Assembly (NCBI GenBank): GCA_023014485.1
Contig: JAJOZX010002708.1
Coordinates: forward strand, 124,001 to 188,000
Source: Bathynomus jamesi
Taxonomy: Eukaryota > Arthropoda > Malacostraca > Isopoda > Cirolanidae
Direction of reading: 5' to 3'
Length of the DNA stretch: 64,000 nt
This document shows, piece by piece, positions 9,558-19,739 of the stretch. The position numbers and the translations under genes are program-made. The notes under the pieces were generated by a model. That model was not told the origin of the DNA. It saw nothing but the letters and a program-made list of their open reading frames with translations, and did no database searches. Within the stretch, counting starts at the first letter, position 1; each line of letters begins with the position of its first letter.

Positions 9558-12500
9558 ATGCAGACCCCTGAAGAATTGTGCGTGATTTGTAAGGAGAAAT
9601 TGGACAGCGGACAGGAAGTGGTTCACATCTCGCAAAAAGGAGCAGATGGTATAAATGCATCCAGCCGCAGCCGTGGAAGCGATGTTGTTGCAACAGCTGG
9701 AATAAGTGTTCACGTTGTATGTAGGAAAAGGTTTACGGATAAAAAGACCATTGAAATAAAGAAGCGACAGACCGCAGCCGAGGCAATACCAAGGAAAAGT
9801 GCTCGTTTTCATGAATACGCATTTTCCAGTGCTACTCACTGTTTGTTTTGTGATACCTTTGTGGACTTTTTTTCCAAACACAAACCAAAATCAGAGCATG
9901 TCAAAATAAGAACTACAGAGTTCTCCGAAACCATAAAAAGGTGCTGTGAAAGCCGCTGCGATGAATGGTCGTTTAATGTAAAAGGCCGTCTGGAGTATTA
10001 TCTTCGTGATCTTCCTGCTGCAGATTGTGTCTACCATCACACCTGCAGCGTAAATTTTCGAAGTGGAAAAAACATTCCTCGCGCATACTCCTCCGACGAT
10101 CATGATTCGAAGAAAGGGAGACCAACTAATGAAGAGCAACACCAAGCATTCCTTCAGACCTGTGCTTACCTGGAAGAGAATGATGATGAACAACTGTTGA
10201 TTGGAGACCTAATTTCCAAAATGGAGGAATATCTTCAAGGAAGTCAGAGCTCTGTCTACGAACGCAGGCACATGAAGAGAAAGCTTTTAGAACGTTACGG
10301 AGACAAGATCATAATATCAGGTGAAAGTGGGAAGGCAGATGTAGTAACACTACGAGAGACAGCTAATGAAATTCTTATAGATTATCACAAAAAGTCGAAA
10401 GAATGTGATATAGATATAGAGCTACAGAAGATTTACCTAGTAGAAGCTGCTGCAAAAATAATCAGAAGTGATATCAAGTCTGTCGACTCGCCTAGAAAAG
10501 ATGTGTATCCATCTCCAAATGACATCACTGCAGAAAGTGCTCTTGATTACATTCCCAACAGTCTGAAATTGCTATTATCAAAAGCATTTGCGGGACAGGA
10601 TGCTTCAAGAAAAATAGGTGCAATTGGGCAGAGCATTATGCAAGCAACCCGTCCTAGAGGATTACTATGTCCACTACAGATCGGTTTGTCGGTTCAGCTA
10701 CACCACAACTTTAGGTCAAGGTACCTTATTGACGTTCTCCATCAGCTGGGTTACTGTTCGTCGTATGCAGAAGTAACAAGATTCGAAAGAAACGCGGCGC
10801 TGGCAAGTGGGTCTGGCTCTTTTACTGTTGATGAAAACACTGCAGTCCTTCTAGCAGCAGATAACGTCGATCATGATGTCTGCACTTTGGATGGGAAGAA
10901 TACCTTTCATGGAATGGGTATGATTGCCGCAATAACTCCGAAGATCAAGATCCACCCTTCTATTCACAGGCGTAATGTTGGTGACAATGACATTAAGAAG
11001 ATTGCAACCGTTGACATTAGGGAATATAGACACGCGAGAAGCATGTTGAGGGACATCTCATTCCGCGAACTTCCAGTACCCACTGCCACCATAAGTCGAC
11101 TTAGTCTTCTCTGGCAGATATCTTCAGCAGAAAGATCAGGTCCAAGTTGGTCCGGAACAATGCAGGCAATTCACGGTGGATCAAGTGTCTCACATCCAGG
11201 TGTGGCGTCGATCACGTTCCTTCCCATCATAGATATGTCGCCAACTGACATGACCTGCATATTTTCGACATTACTATATTTGAGCAAGATAGCACGCGAT
11301 CAAAAAGTCCCATGCATTATTACCTTTGATCAGCCTTTGTTCTGGAAAGCTTCCCAAATCATCAATGAACAGAGAGACCTGCAGGACATTGTTTTAATGC
11401 TGGGATCATTTCACACTCTGATGAATCTTTTGGGAGCAGTCGGTACTCTTATGAATGGTTCAGGATTGTCTGAAGTACTTCAAGAAATATACGGACCAAA
11501 TGCCGTGCAACACATGATGTCTGGAAAAGCTGTTTCAAGAGCGATACGTGGTCATATGATAGTAGATGCAGCTCTTAGTACCTTACTAGTCGCAGACGTT
11601 TTCCCTCGTAATGAAGATGGAACTCCTCATGACCTCCATAAGGAAGCTTGTGACCTGCTCGACGATGTTATGACCGCCAAACAATCAGTTGAGGATGTGG
11701 AATCTTCGAATGCATTGTCTCAGATTGCTACCACTTTGGATGCGAAGAAAACTGACCTACAATCTACTTCGCAAACAAGTCAACTCTGGTTGGAATATCA
11801 GCGAATGATCAACATTGCACGTTCCTTGATAACAGCAGACAGAACCGGCTCGTGGGATTTGCACTTGCAAGCTATGCTGGAGACCATCCCCATAATTGCA
11901 GCAGCCGGACATCACAATTACCTGAAATCGATATACCTGTACCTGCAGAAAATGTTAAGTTTGCCTTCTGAAAATCCAGCCGTTAACAAAATGTTCCAGG
12001 AAGGTAAGTTTGTGGTAAGAAGAAGCGACAGATTATGGGCCGGACTCGGCACAGACCTGGTGATAGAACAAGTACTAATGCGTTCCCTGAAAAGCAGAGG
12101 CGGACTGACACGCGGAAGTGGATTTACAGACATCCAAAGGACAACGTGGCTCTTTTCTATGCCTCTGTGTTCCACTTATAACTTAGCAATGCAGGAATAC
12201 ACCAGAGTTTTGTTGGAAAGTAGTGAACAGCACAAGGAAATGAGGGGAAGTAGACAAATCAGGGACAGTAATGACATGAAGAAAGTACTTGAACGTCTGG
12301 AATCCTTATCCCCATTCCATTCTACCTCGGGTCTCTGCAACATTGTAACAGGGCTAACTGCTGATCCTGGAGTTAACGTTCATCAATTGCATTCAATCGG
12401 TACGAACATTGTCGTAAAAATGATTGGGAAACAAGCCTTTACATATTCTGCCAAAAGATCTGACAAAGTGAAAACACTAGGATCTGCTTCTGCCGTTGTG

Positions 12501-13547
12501 ATCACTGATGCTTCAGATATAGAAGTAGATCCTGCACTACTGTTTCAGAGAATGATGACTGTTGCCACTGGCGGAGACATGAATCTTGAAGATGTCATGT
12601 GTTACGAACTGTGTGCATATCCTCCTGCATTGTTCGAATCACGAAGTATCTTGAGGAAACCCGATAAGTCTCAGCTAGCTCATGCAATAATCAAATACAC
12701 TGACACTTTACGCATGGAAGAAGTTCAAGAAATTCAGTGCACAGACCAGTACGTATTGGATGGTGGATCTCTATCTCTACTACATCGTGTTTCCTGGCGT
12801 CAAGATGAAACATATGACAGCATCGCCAACTCATATGCCGATTTCACTCTGAAAACATATGGAAAAGCAATCATTGTTTTTGATGGCTACAGCAGCTCTC
12901 CTACGATCAAGGACATGACCCACAGAAGACGCAGCACCAAGACAAGCAGAAATGTGAATCTCAGTCCAAGCATGAAGTTTGTTGGCCAGAAGGAACACTT
13001 CTTGGCTAATGAAAACAACAAGCAAGCATTTATTTCCCTCGTAGGTGAGATGTTGAAGAAGCACGGGTGTACTGTTCACAACGCAGATGGGGATGCTGAT
13101 GTGGACATCGTTCGTGCAGCAGTTTCCTCATCAGAAAATGCAACTACAACAGTAATAGGGGAAGACACCGACTTGCTGATTCTCCTTATGTACCATGCCA
13201 AGGACAGTGGTTTCAAGTTGTACTATCGCAGCGATATAAGACGGGGACCATCTCCTAATCCTGTGTATGATATTCTCAGCATTCAATCATTGTTAGGCAA
13301 TGACATCTGCAAGTATCTCCTGTTTGTGCATGCTTTCACGGGCTGTGATAGCACATCCAGAATTTTTTCGATCGGTAAAGCCAAAGCATTCGACACACTG
13401 ATGAAGGTGGCTGAACTCCGTTCAGTTGCAAATACATTCTGTTCTGATTGTTGCCAACACTCTGACATTGAAGCCGCTGGAAGAAAGGCAATGCTTCTGT
13501 TGTATGGCTGCAAAACACTTGAATCCACTAACGCACTACGTCATTGA
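9558..13547 (+). CDS. Academ-like transposase with XPG/PIN-like domain
   Basis: 1329 codons from the first ATG (9558) to a TGA at 13545-13547; the frame is open from upstream, but only GTG precedes this ATG. Residues about 8-60 and 94-165 hold Cys/His clusters (CVIC, VCRKRF, CLFC, CVYHHTC) that look zinc-binding. Candidate DDE residues are Asp in AADNVDHD (about 434), Asp in TFDQPLFWKA (about 590), followed by GSFHTLMNLLGAVG (about 615) and the EIYGPNAVQHMM block (about 643). The last quarter is XPG/PIN-like: IIVFDGY (about 1103), NADGDADVDIVRAA (about 1173), GEDTDLLILLMYHA (about 1199), HAFTGCDSTSRIF (about 1257), giving the expected spaced acidic residues. Such proteins act as nuclear cut-and-paste transposases. 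The family name is from recall of its architecture; individual catalytic residues are inferred. Confidence 0.7.
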   Translation: MQTPEELCVICKEKLDSGQEVVHISQKGADGINASSRSRGSDVVATAGISVHVVCRKRFTDKKTIEIKKRQTAAEAIPRKSARFHEYAFSSATHCLFCDTFVDFFSKHKPKSEHVKIRTTEFSETIKRCCESRCDEWSFNVKGRLEYYLRDLPAADCVYHHTCSVNFRSGKNIPRAYSSDDHDSKKGRPTNEEQHQAFLQTCAYLEENDDEQLLIGDLISKMEEYLQGSQSSVYERRHMKRKLLERYGDKIIISGESGKADVVTLRETANEILIDYHKKSKECDIDIELQKIYLVEAAAKIIRSDIKSVDSPRKDVYPSPNDITAESALDYIPNSLKLLLSKAFAGQDASRKIGAIGQSIMQATRPRGLLCPLQIGLSVQLHHNFRSRYLIDVLHQLGYCSSYAEVTRFERNAALASGSGSFTVDENTAVLLAADNVDHDVCTLDGKNTFHGMGMIAAITPKIKIHPSIHRRNVGDNDIKKIATVDIREYRHARSMLRDISFRELPVPTATISRLSLLWQISSAERSGPSWSGTMQAIHGGSSVSHPGVASITFLPIIDMSPTDMTCIFSTLLYLSKIARDQKVPCIITFDQPLFWKASQIINEQRDLQDIVLMLGSFHTLMNLLGAVGTLMNGSGLSEVLQEIYGPNAVQHMMSGKAVSRAIRGHMIVDAALSTLLVADVFPRNEDGTPHDLHKEACDLLDDVMTAKQSVEDVESSNALSQIATTLDAKKTDLQSTSQTSQLWLEYQRMINIARSLITADRTGSWDLHLQAMLETIPIIAAAGHHNYLKSIYLYLQKMLSLPSENPAVNKMFQEGKFVVRRSDRLWAGLGTDLVIEQVLMRSLKSRGGLTRGSGFTDIQRTTWLFSMPLCSTYNLAMQEYTRVLLESSEQHKEMRGSRQIRDSNDMKKVLERLESLSPFHSTSGLCNIVTGLTADPGVNVHQLHSIGTNIVVKMIGKQAFTYSAKRSDKVKTLGSASAVVITDASDIEVDPALLFQRMMTVATGGDMNLEDVMCYELCAYPPALFESRSILRKPDKSQLAHAIIKYTDTLRMEEVQEIQCTDQYVLDGGSLSLLHRVSWRQDETYDSIANSYADFTLKTYGKAIIVFDGYSSSPTIKDMTHRRRSTKTSRNVNLSPSMKFVGQKEHFLANENNKQAFISLVGEMLKKHGCTVHNADGDADVDIVRAAVSSSENATTTVIGEDTDLLILLMYHAKDSGFKLYYRSDIRRGPSPNPVYDILSIQSLLGNDICKYLLFVHAFTGCDSTSRIFSIGKAKAFDTLMKVAELRSVANTFCSDCCQHSDIEAAGRKAMLLLYGCKTLESTNALRH

Positions 13548-13937
13548 ATGTTAGTTGAAAAGGTAGCTACAGCTAAATCTTTTGTTACACCCGAACGTTT
13601 GCCACCTACCGATGCGTCCACAAAGTACCACAGCTTTCGCACATACTTTCAAATACTAATCTGGAAGTCTACAGAAGAGAAGATCGATTCAGAACAGTGG
13701 GGTTGGTATGTAAAGAATAATTCCTACTACCCTACAGCCTGCGACAAGCCACCAGCTCCAAATTATCTACTCAACATGATCCGCTGCTCCTGCAAGACGA
13801 AATGTGCTACTTCAAGATGTGGATGCAAGCGTAATGGAATGCCCTGTTCAGCCGCTTGTGGCGAGTGCCAAATCAGTGGTTGCGATAACAACCCAAGTAC
13901 CGGTAATCTATCCGATGATAGTGATGAAGAGGATTAA
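13548..13937 (+). CDS. In-frame C-terminal continuation with CXC domain
   Basis: This frame is identical to that of the transposase upstream; only the TGA at 13545-13547 separates them, and an ATG follows directly. It encodes 129 residues. HSFRTYFQILIWKS and QWGWYVKNNSYYPT precede a Cys-rich domain at about 13780-13880 (IRCSCKTKCATSRCGCKRNG, then CSAACGEC and GC) of the tesmin/TSO1 CXC type, a zinc-binding DNA-contact module. The tail is acidic (SDDSDEED). In related proteins this domain is fused to the transposase, so the stop is most simply a single disabling mutation. Separate translation or stop-codon readthrough is possible but has no support here. Confidence 0.65.
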   Translation: MLVEKVATAKSFVTPERLPPTDASTKYHSFRTYFQILIWKSTEEKIDSEQWGWYVKNNSYYPTACDKPPAPNYLLNMIRCSCKTKCATSRCGCKRNGMPCSAACGECQISGCDNNPSTGNLSDDSDEED

Positions 13938-14321
13938 TTTCTGTATGTTTGTGACCAGGTATCACTTCTTCTGTAATGAACATAACTTGAAACTGGGAAA
14001 AAAATAATTGTTGTATTATTGATTATAAAAATCTGTAAAAAGCTATATAACATTATATTTGCGTAATAACTGGTTGTGTTGTATATTGTTGAATTATTTA
14101 AAACATTACAACTGAAAGAAAAAGCATCAAATGTATCTCTATAAATAAAAGCGTAAATTATATATTTTTTTTTTTCGTAGGAAACATCCAGTCCGCCATT
14201 TTGAATTTCATTTTTGGGGGTGTTCCCGGGGTCCAATTTTGTCGGATTTTGGATATGTTATTCGGCAATGGTTCCTGAGCTGGAAACAGTTTAGAAAGCT
14301 TCTGAAGCAATTTTGCCCAGG

Positions 14322-14640
14322 TCTAATTACAAATTGCCTGGACTACGTTCCATTTTCGTTATCAAGAGTTTCTAATGTACTAAATTGATTTTGACAATCC
14401 ACCTGTAAACTCGACAACACCTTATTAGGCTTAGCACTGTTTCTAACCAAAGTAAAATTATCATTGGTTGAGTTATTTCTTTTCGAATGTTATTCACTGG
14501 CAATTTTAGCTACCTTCGCATCAATATAACTTTGAATTACAAATTTACAAATGCTATTTCCGTTTATAAACCCATCTACATTCATATCACGAGTAAAGTC
14601 GAACGCGCACTTAGTATACGTCATTTTTACAATAAGTTAA
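14322..14640 (-). pseudogene. LINE ORF1 fragment, N-terminal side of the Academ insertion
   Basis: Minus-strand translation gives MTYTKCAFDFTRDMNVDGFI and FVIQSYIDAKVAKIAS (about 14623-14490), a stop, then NDNFTLVRNSAKPNKVLSSL and QFSTLETLDNENGT (about 14470-14345). A FxLVRxx...RFSxLE-like linker before an esterase domain is usual in ORF1 of CR1-type LINEs, and an esterase-like block follows on the other side of the transposon (8790-8715). Two in-frame stops are present. The call depends on weak motif recognition. Confidence 0.45.
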
Positions 14641-15490
14641 AAAATAAGTATTAATCATATAGTATTTTGCAATTTCAAAATTTCAAATTATTTTCAAACT
14701 TCTTGAAAAAGGTTTTATGTGTAAATGAAATCTTCAAATATCGTTCAAAATATATAAAATCAAGCAAGAGTTCCGAATAGCATGTCTTTACAGCAGGTCA
14801 AGTCAAGTGACGCAACATTGGTATTATTGGATGCATTATATAACACCTATTTGATATAAACCTTTCCTTATTAATGGACCTTAGCCAAAACTTTTCCATG
14901 CTGTTTCATACATACGAGTTTCATACATCATCTATACTATAAGTGTTGTTTTAAATTGGTTCGCATCATACTTTCCCTTCAAATTCGACACATGAAAAGT
15001 ACCCCGAAGAAAGCATGCTGAGTCCTCTTTACTTCTTCTTCTGCATAAATGTCCTTCATAATTCACATAACGCAAAAGGTGTCAGTGAATGATGTGTTTT
15101 ATCAGTGGCGTGATAATTAAGAGTTCGTGGAAGGAAAAAACTATTTCGGTTTAGCGTCGCTTGAAAAAAATGTTTGTTTCTCGTGTTCAAATGAAATAAA
15201 ATTTATGCACAAAACGATAAAGGAATATCGTCCCCAAAATTAATAGACATCTATCGATCTATTGGTGGATTTGTATTTTAACTCGTCTCAGAGAAGGCAA
15301 AATATTACAAGCGCCGTTCGATGAAAAATAGCGGCATTGGCACTCAAAATTGGAGACACAAATCACAAAGGCGCCAGTTTCAACTTTTTTCCGAACAAAA
15401 TCAAATTGCCAATTCGCAGAGGTCGGACTTAAATTATTTTACCTTGTTCCTTCATGCATCTGCAAGAGCGGATAGAAGGTCATGCGATTA
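14641..15490. other. Spacer, no gene seen
   Basis: AT-rich DNA without a recognisable protein, RNA or repeat. The open frame at 15321-15551 runs into the (TC)n microsatellite and is not supported. Confidence 0.4.
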
Positions 15491-15491
15491 C

Positions 15492-15498
<7 letters not shown>

Positions 15499-15536
<38 letters not shown>

Positions 15537-15546
15537 GCGCGCGCGA
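15499..15546. repeat. (TC)n then (CG)n microsatellite
   Basis: About 16 TC units followed by TCTCGCGCGCGCGCGA. A (TA)n run at 15632-15659 follows just before the next mobile element. Confidence 0.9.
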
Positions 15547-15627
15547 TATAACTATGTTGCACTTTAGTGTATCATTACTTCATAAGTTTAACTGCTCCCT
15601 GTTGCGGAGCATTGAAATACAATATAG

Positions 15628-15659
<32 letters not shown>

Positions 15660-15763
15660 CAGGGTGTACATAAAGTCAGGATCTACTTTTGTGAAGCACT
15701 TGGAAATTATATGGAATTTAATCATAAAATGATAAAATGGTAACATTTATTAAATAATTAAGA

Positions 15764-16101
15764 GTAGGATTCGACGTGACGCCCATCAGTATCCCTGCAC
15801 AGCTCAAATCGTTCCGCAGCATTTCTAAACACATTCTGGAGCATTTGCGGGGTTATGTTATCTGCACCAGTTCGTATACGTGTACGTAAGTTTTCAAGAC
15901 TCGTAATCTTCGTCTGATAGACGTGCGATTTGATAAAGCCCCATGCAAAGAAATCTAAAGGGGTTAAATCTGGTGATCTCGCTGGCCAAGGTCTTTGGTT
16001 GCTTCCGCGTCCGATCCAGCGATTTGGAAAACGTCCATTTAGATAATCCTGAACAATTTTGGCATAGTGACAAGGAGCACCATCATGTTGATAGACGACG
16101 G
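15764..16101 (-). pseudogene. Mariner-type transposase 3' half, left arm
   Basis: Reads VVYQHDGAPCHYAKIVQDYL, FPNRWIGRGSNQRPWPARSP and DLTPLDFFAWGFIKSHVYQT, ending RHVESYS and a stop. These are the second and third catalytic blocks of a Tc1/mariner-superfamily transposase: Asp in QHDGAP and Asp in PLDFF, about 42 residues apart. The first catalytic Asp and the HTH domain are missing, so it cannot be active. Confidence 0.75.
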
Positions 16102-16118
16102 TACTAACAATCCTATCC

Positions 16119-16459
16119 CCGTCGTCTATCAACATGATGGTGCTCCTTGTCACTATGCCAAAATTGTTCAGGATTATCTAAATGGACGTTTTCCAAATCG
16201 CTGGATCGGACGCGGAAGCAACAGACCTTGGCCAGCGAGATGACCAGATTTAACCCCTTTAGATTTCTTTGCATGGGGCTTTATCAAATCGCACGTCTAT
16301 CAGACGAAGATTACGAGTCTTGTAAACTTACGTACACGTATACGAACTGCTGCAGATAACATAACCCCGCAAATGCTCCAGAATGTGTTTAGAAATGCTG
16401 CGGAACGATTTGAGCTGTGCAGGGATACTGATGGGCGTCACGTCGAATCCTACTCTTAA
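16119..16459 (+). pseudogene. Mariner-type transposase 3' half, right arm
   Basis: This is the mirror copy of the left arm, reading QHDGAPCHYAKIVQDYLNGR again and ending RHVESYS. It differs by a stop within the SPDL motif (TGA replacing the Ser codon) and a few substitutions or small indels, which gives a measure of time since the palindrome formed. Confidence 0.75.
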
Positions 16460-16556
16460 TTATTTAATAAATGTTACCACTTATCATTTTATGATTGAAT
16501 TCCATATAATTTCCAAGTGCTTCACAAAAATAGATCCTGACTTTATGTACACCCTG

Positions 16557-16835
16557 TATATATATATATATAATTTTTTTTTAATTCATTAATAGCTTAA
16601 GTGGATGGAAAGTTTAACATATTTTCAAATAGAGAATCATTCCACCCATACATCCATTTCAGGATACGAGCAACTCATAGCAGCATTGCCAAGCAAATGC
16701 TTCGTCAAAGTACTAACGAGACATCCTGTCGTTATGAATTAAATATTTCTCCAGTGTACCTCTTTATAATCTAATTTAGTTTTCCCGTCCTTATTACCCC
16801 AAGTATCAATGAGTTTTATCACCACTATTATTATC

Positions 16836-16871
<36 letters not shown>

Positions 16872-17200
16872 CTGATTACTAGTGTTATTCTTTTTCTTAT
16901 TAATTCGAGTCAGAATACTCGTAACTTTGTTTTCCTCACTCAAGTTCGATTTTAACTGTTAGGTTTTCATTTTCCTTCGACTGCTACAATTTTACTAGCT
17001 GTCTTTATTCCAAATCTTTCTCGTTTTATTACTTAACAACCAACTACATTTCGCGTTTTACTACGCTTGTATTTCCCTCCATGCTCGCATTTCCGTATCT
17101 CATTATATACATATTTTATATCCCCAAAACTATATTTTAATGTGCATCCTATATAATTTAGTTCTATATAACTGTTCGCCTTTATATATATGTATATATA
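16557..17200. other. Spacer with (ATT)n, no gene seen
   Basis: AT-rich DNA with an ATT microsatellite at about 16829-16868. No coding or RNA signature. Confidence 0.5.
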
Positions 17201-17212
17201 TTAGATGTACTG

Positions 17213-17213
<1 letters not shown>

Positions 17214-17269
<56 letters not shown>
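17214..17269. repeat. (TC)n microsatellite beside an exon
   Basis: About 27 TC units. On the minus strand it lies just downstream of the LDLa exon donor site, so it is a (GA)n tract at the start of the next intron. Confidence 0.9.
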
Positions 17270-17271
<2 letters not shown>

Positions 17272-17279
17272 CCCCTTAC

Positions 17280-17396
17280 CGCACTCTTCTTCATCGGAAT
17301 TGTCTCCGCAGTCGTTTACGAAGTCGCAGACGGCATCAGAAGGAATACAGAATCCATTGTGGCACTTGAAATGCGATGTCGGGCAGTGCCAAGTAT
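17280..17396 (-). CDS. LDLa exon (third in the gene)
   Basis: The minus strand has acceptor TTGTCCTTAAG then 117 bp then donor G|GTAAGG. The exon is phase 1 at both ends. It reads [20 protein letters not shown] then [18 protein letters not shown]: six cysteines and the DC-x-D-x-SDE calcium-binding signature of an LDL-receptor class A module (about 38 residues, normal length). These modules are extracellular ligand-binding repeats in lipoprotein receptors and many secreted or membrane proteins. Coding composition and clean splice sites stand out against the surrounding repeats. It continues from the exon at 19.4 kb. Confidence 0.85.
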
Positions 17397-17639
17397 CTTA
17401 AGGACAAAAAAGAACACAGAATCAGCGTCAGGTTTTAGAGCAGGAAAACATTCATGTAAAAGATTTCCATATCCACTATTTCCATTATTTCTGTGGCACT
17501 GGCACTGGCACTGTTTTACTTCTGCAAATAATGAAAATGAACATAAATTTTACCTTTTGTTGTTCTGTATAAGAACACTTTCATATAGAGTACAACTACT
17601 GGGGTCCGGCTTGAAAGTACCCCGCAAGTCTTTGTTTTA

Positions 17640-17821
17640 TATATAACTGAACAAAAAGTAACACATTACATCAGATGCTGGCAGTGTCTGCCGATGACAT
17701 AGCTACACGAGTCTTTAAGCCTTTCGTTTAACGCCACAGCAAAATATCGCAACCCTGGCGGAAGAACGTTTTGACAGAATGACTTGCAGGAAAATACCTT
17801 CGATCGGGACACCCTGTATAA
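17640..17821 (-). mobile_element. Mariner-type 3' end remnant
   Basis: The right edge is a mariner-like terminal sequence (GGGACACCCTGTA, TA-flanked). The minus strand next to it reads GLRYFAVALNERLKDSC and RHCQHLM, like the last residues of a Tc1/mariner-type transposase. No second terminus was found. Confidence 0.4.
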
Positions 17822-19321
17822 TATAATGTATCATATAATATAAGGAAATTACAGTTTTGCATTTCCAAAAAGGTTTCAATCATTTTTTTATTATCTCCTT
17901 CCACCCTTAGTTTTCCTCCTAATGGTTGAAACATGAATGTTTAAATAGATAAAGACAAGTTTCACACAAGAAATTTTCTTTCGCTTTATCGGAGGCAAAA
18001 CGATACCTTCAAGGTGAAGGGCTGCTTTCCATCATTCCTTCAGTATCCTCTGTGAGTGAGGGAAACTTCCTTTTTGATGAAGACAGAGGGGAAGTCTGGT
18101 CATGAGCTTTTTTTATACCAGAGAATTTTTTCCAATCTGTTCCTCCTAAAAAGTTTCTTTAGACATTTTTCTTTTGAAATCATTTTAAAATCAATCTCTT
18201 TCGCTGTTTTTTTTTTAATCTACTTTAAACTATTCTTCTGAAATGTTAATTTAAAGAAGTTTATTTAAGCAGTTACTGAATCAGTTTCACGTAATCGTGT
18301 AATCGGTTTTTAGGTCATTTTTCTCCACTGGTTTCTCTTATTTGTTTAGTTTATATTCTTTAGTCATCATTTTATGATATCAGTTTCTTTGAACCCGTTT
18401 CTCTTCAGTAATTCCTTGTTACTAATTTTCCCTCAACCTTTTTGTCATTTGTATTTAATAATTGTTGCAAACCATCTACTTTACTGATTTTTATTTAATC
18501 TTGAGAGACATTCTACGCAAGAAAGGTCAAACGAGTTCTTTCATCGTTTTTAAATACTTTGCTTAATGAAATTTTAACAGTTCTTTTAACCATTTTTTTT
18601 TAATAATTTTCTCGTAATCAGTGTCTTTAGGCCATTTTCCTCGAATGATTCCGTGAAGAGACTTTAAGGTTTTATTTAATTAAAAAAAATAAAAGTTCTC
18701 ATTATTTTTTATTCATATTTTTTCTTTGTGTTCAAAAAGGCAGTAATTTATCACTTTTCACTTTAATCATAGCGTGAAAATTCATCATTTTATATTGAAA
18801 GAATTTTTTGACTGAAAACAAAATCTTTTTTACTAACAACATCTTCACGAAAATAAATATAAAAATGTTGAAATTTCTCTCTAAAGAAGTTTACGAGAAA
18901 ATTCTGGTTTCAGCGTCAGTCAGATTATAAGCATGAGACTCCCAAAATACATTTATTACGCTTAAAGGTTATATTTTTACAATATACTTATTTATCTGAT
19001 GTCATGTAAGTTACGTAAATCTAGAATAAACATACAAATACGTATGAATATCATGCATGAGCACACACGATATTTCATGATGAAAAAATCGTCCCCACCA
19101 GATTTTCGTGAATACATCCAAGGAAATAAAATTCTGAAAACGTCGAATCATTTACAAACCATCTTCCTTACATATCCTGTCGTAGCTTAATGGTTAGTGC
19201 CCGCGTGAGAATCTTCCTTCCATTCATAAATTTACGATACCCTGAAGCATTTCCAAAACCTTTGACCATGTTAGCTTCGGTTGCAGGATTCTGAACATAA
19301 AAATTCGTTTACAAAACTTAC
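17822..19321. other. Intron DNA, T-rich, no gene seen
   Basis: It lies between LDLa exons. It is long and T-rich (18150-18900). A short tRNA-like string (TAGCTTAATGGTTAGTG near 19183) suggests a SINE fragment but lacks a clear B box. Confidence 0.45.
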
Positions 19322-19426
19322 CGCATCCTCGTTCGTCTTTTCCATCTTCGCAGTCGGCGTAGGTGTCACAGCGGAGCATCTTTGCTATGCAGCGATCGTG
19401 GCACTCAAATTCCCCCTCGAGGCACC
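19322..19426 (-). CDS. LDLa exon (second in the gene)
   Basis: The minus strand has acceptor TTTGCGTCATAG, a 105-bp exon (35 codons, phase 1 at both ends), and donor G|GTAAGT. It reads CLEGEFECHDRCIAKMLRCD then TYADCEDGKDERGC. The six-cysteine spacing and DC-E-DG-x-DE end fit an LDL-receptor class A module; the second inter-Cys loop is short but typical of the family. The neighbouring LDLa exons at 17.3 kb (1.9 kb downstream) and 54.1 kb (34.5 kb upstream) share strand and phase, so they can be spliced in frame. Confidence 0.85.
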
Positions 19427-19706
19427 CTATGACGCAAAGAAATTCACTTTAGAATGTTATTTTCCTTTTCTGTACAGCTGCACTCTTTAAAACTGTGCCG
19501 TATCAATGCTTTCTGCCAGACGTTATCAATCTACCTAACTGTATACTATCTCATCAATATGTAACTGAGATGTGACAATGAATTTTAAATTTGTTACTAC
19601 TGTTCAGATTGCACAATTAGGTAGTTTGGTAACGACTGGGAGTCGTGACAATCTTCTCAAATGTAACTTCTTTCTTCAAGTGTGTGCATTCTTCTCGTTC
19701 TCCCGC

Positions 19707-19739
<33 letters not shown>

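Larger units (their letters stand above)
9011..14321 (+). mobile_element. Academ-like DNA transposon, near-intact, 5.3 kb
   Basis: Two 148-bp terminal inverted repeats at 9011-9158 and 14174-14321 differ at only a few positions; each end reads CCTGGGCAAAATTGCTTCAG. Between them lies one long plus-strand reading frame (9558-13937, one in-frame stop). The coding content matches what is known of Academ elements of the XPG-carrying type: a very large transposase with N-terminal zinc-binding Cys/His clusters, a DDE-type core, an XPG/PIN-like nuclease domain and a C-terminal Cys-rich (CXC) domain. A good splice acceptor (TTTTCTGTTTCAG ending at 9512) precedes the frame and a polyadenylation-like AATAAA lies near 14146. 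The target-site duplication is not clear: TCAA on the left against TCTA on the right. The element sits in LINE ORF1 sequence. Confidence 0.75.
15660..16556. mobile_element. Palindromic (fold-back) mariner-type element
   Basis: Bases 15660-16101 and 16119-16556 are almost exact reverse complements (arms of about 440 bp) around a 17-bp centre. Both outer ends read CAGGGTGTACATAAAGTCAG and are bordered by TA in (TA)n tracts, as expected of Tc1/mariner-type insertion. Each arm carries the same 3' half of a transposase gene. The N-terminal DNA-binding half is absent. The structure is two inverted copies of the 3' end joined head to head. Confidence 0.85.
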
